NCBI RefSeq assembly: GCF_963169125.1
Contig: NC_084793.1
Coordinates: forward strand, 38,466,578 to 38,530,577
Reading direction: 5' to 3'
Origin: Humulus lupulus
Taxonomy: Eukaryota > Streptophyta > Magnoliopsida > Rosales > Cannabaceae
Length of the DNA: 64,000 nt
The notes beneath the pieces are model-generated. The model saw nothing but the letters and a program-made list of their open reading frames with translations, made no database searches and had not been told where the DNA came from. Positions 63,506 to 64,000 of the stretch are shown here, in pieces (the stretch's first letter is position 1; every line of letters starts with the position of its first letter). The position numbers and the translations under genes were made by a program.

Positions 63506-64000
63506 GTAATGACCTACTACTCTAGACTTTTGGACCATTAATGAAACTATACATACAAACCTTAATAAGACTTACATTTGCGAAAATACCATAAATTTAT
63601 TAGAAACTTGTAGAAACAAAAGTTACTTTCATAAAATAAGTAGGATATGGGTATCCATTGTCTTTAAAACAAAACATAACTTAAAGTAAAAAGGAGTTAC
63701 ATAGAAAGTGCGGAAAATACATGTAAAACCATAAAACAAATAAAACAAAACTACATCCTCAAGAAATCGAACTCTCGACTCCTTGCCTTCATTCACCATC
63801 GATACACATTCTTTAAGCGTCCACGAATCTTACCGCCTCTAAAACTATTTTCCTGCACATAAAACAAAAAGGAATGAGCCTAATGCCCAGCAAGGAAAAT
63901 CTAACACATAGTCATAAACATAAAATTTCATAATAAACATAAAGACATATCATAACACTTATTACATACACTTATTATAATGGCCATTATTACTTGGGGT
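63506..64000 (-). repeat. 5' LTR of element E (partial, runs off the window)
   Basis: Matches 55753-56250 with about eight differences, mostly transitions, and a shorter AAAAC repeat. Confidence 0.92.

Larger units (their letters stand above)
55753..64000 (-). mobile_element. Tekay/Del-type chromovirus E, nearly complete
   Basis: On the minus strand: partial 5' LTR (beyond 64000 to 63506), PBS for initiator tRNA-Met, leader, accessory ORF, gag-PR-RT-RH-IN in one frame, polypurine tract and 3' LTR (57687 to 55753). Over the roughly 490 comparable bases the LTRs differ at about eight positions and an indel. The IN C-terminus carries the short chromodomain-like end typical of Tekay. Coding is broken by nonsense codons and one frameshift near the gag start. 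Confidence 0.9.

Overview
This window reads as plant nuclear heterochromatin made almost entirely of LTR retrotransposons. I found no convincing host gene, tRNA, rRNA or CRISPR array. The plant assignment rests on Tat, Athila and chromovirus-type Ty3/gypsy elements, a Copia remnant, and primer-binding sites matching plant tRNA-Asp and initiator tRNA-Met. The species cannot be told from the sequence.

Layout. 1-6152: the 3' part of a Tat-type element (H) with a spliced antisense gene and its 3' LTR (5273-6152), inserted in a Tekay/Del-like LTR (D, 6153-8039). D itself sits in a decayed minus-strand Copia element (J, 8040 to about 12202). 12203-51159: an old Tat element (A). Solo LTR G (15157-17523, 5-bp duplication AATTT) lies in its gag. 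Tat element B (22238-46693, duplication CTATT) lies downstream of its pol. Athila-type element C (30430-42226, duplication CCAGC) lies inside B. LTR divergence estimated by eye falls in nesting order: A about 4%, B about 1.9%, C about 0.5%. 51160-53370: a truncated minus-strand Tekay-like element (F), followed by a Copia-like LTR remnant (K, 53371-54676) and a Tat-type LTR (I, 54690-55409). 55753-64000: a nearly complete minus-strand Tekay/Del chromovirus (E) whose 5' LTR runs off the window.

Genes. Each Tat element (A, B; H only in its 3' part) has sense gag-pol (PR, RT, RNase H, a second RNase H, IN) and, downstream and convergent, an antisense gene. That antisense gene has its own TATA box, a 5'-UTR intron and about four coding exons. 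The first coding exon resembles the 'putative gypsy type transposon' family and the last is a coiled coil. Element C has gag-PR-RT-RH-IN and a third ORF in the env-like position. Element E has one gag-pol frame and a small acidic accessory ORF before gag.

Main points for follow-up: the conserved antisense spliced gene in three Tat elements; palindromic-word arrays in the LTRs of three unrelated element groups, repeated in C upstream of its third ORF; decay dominated by nonsense codons with few frameshifts; and the accessory ORF plus leader intron of element E. LTR comparisons, frames and splice sites were worked out by hand and should be recomputed.
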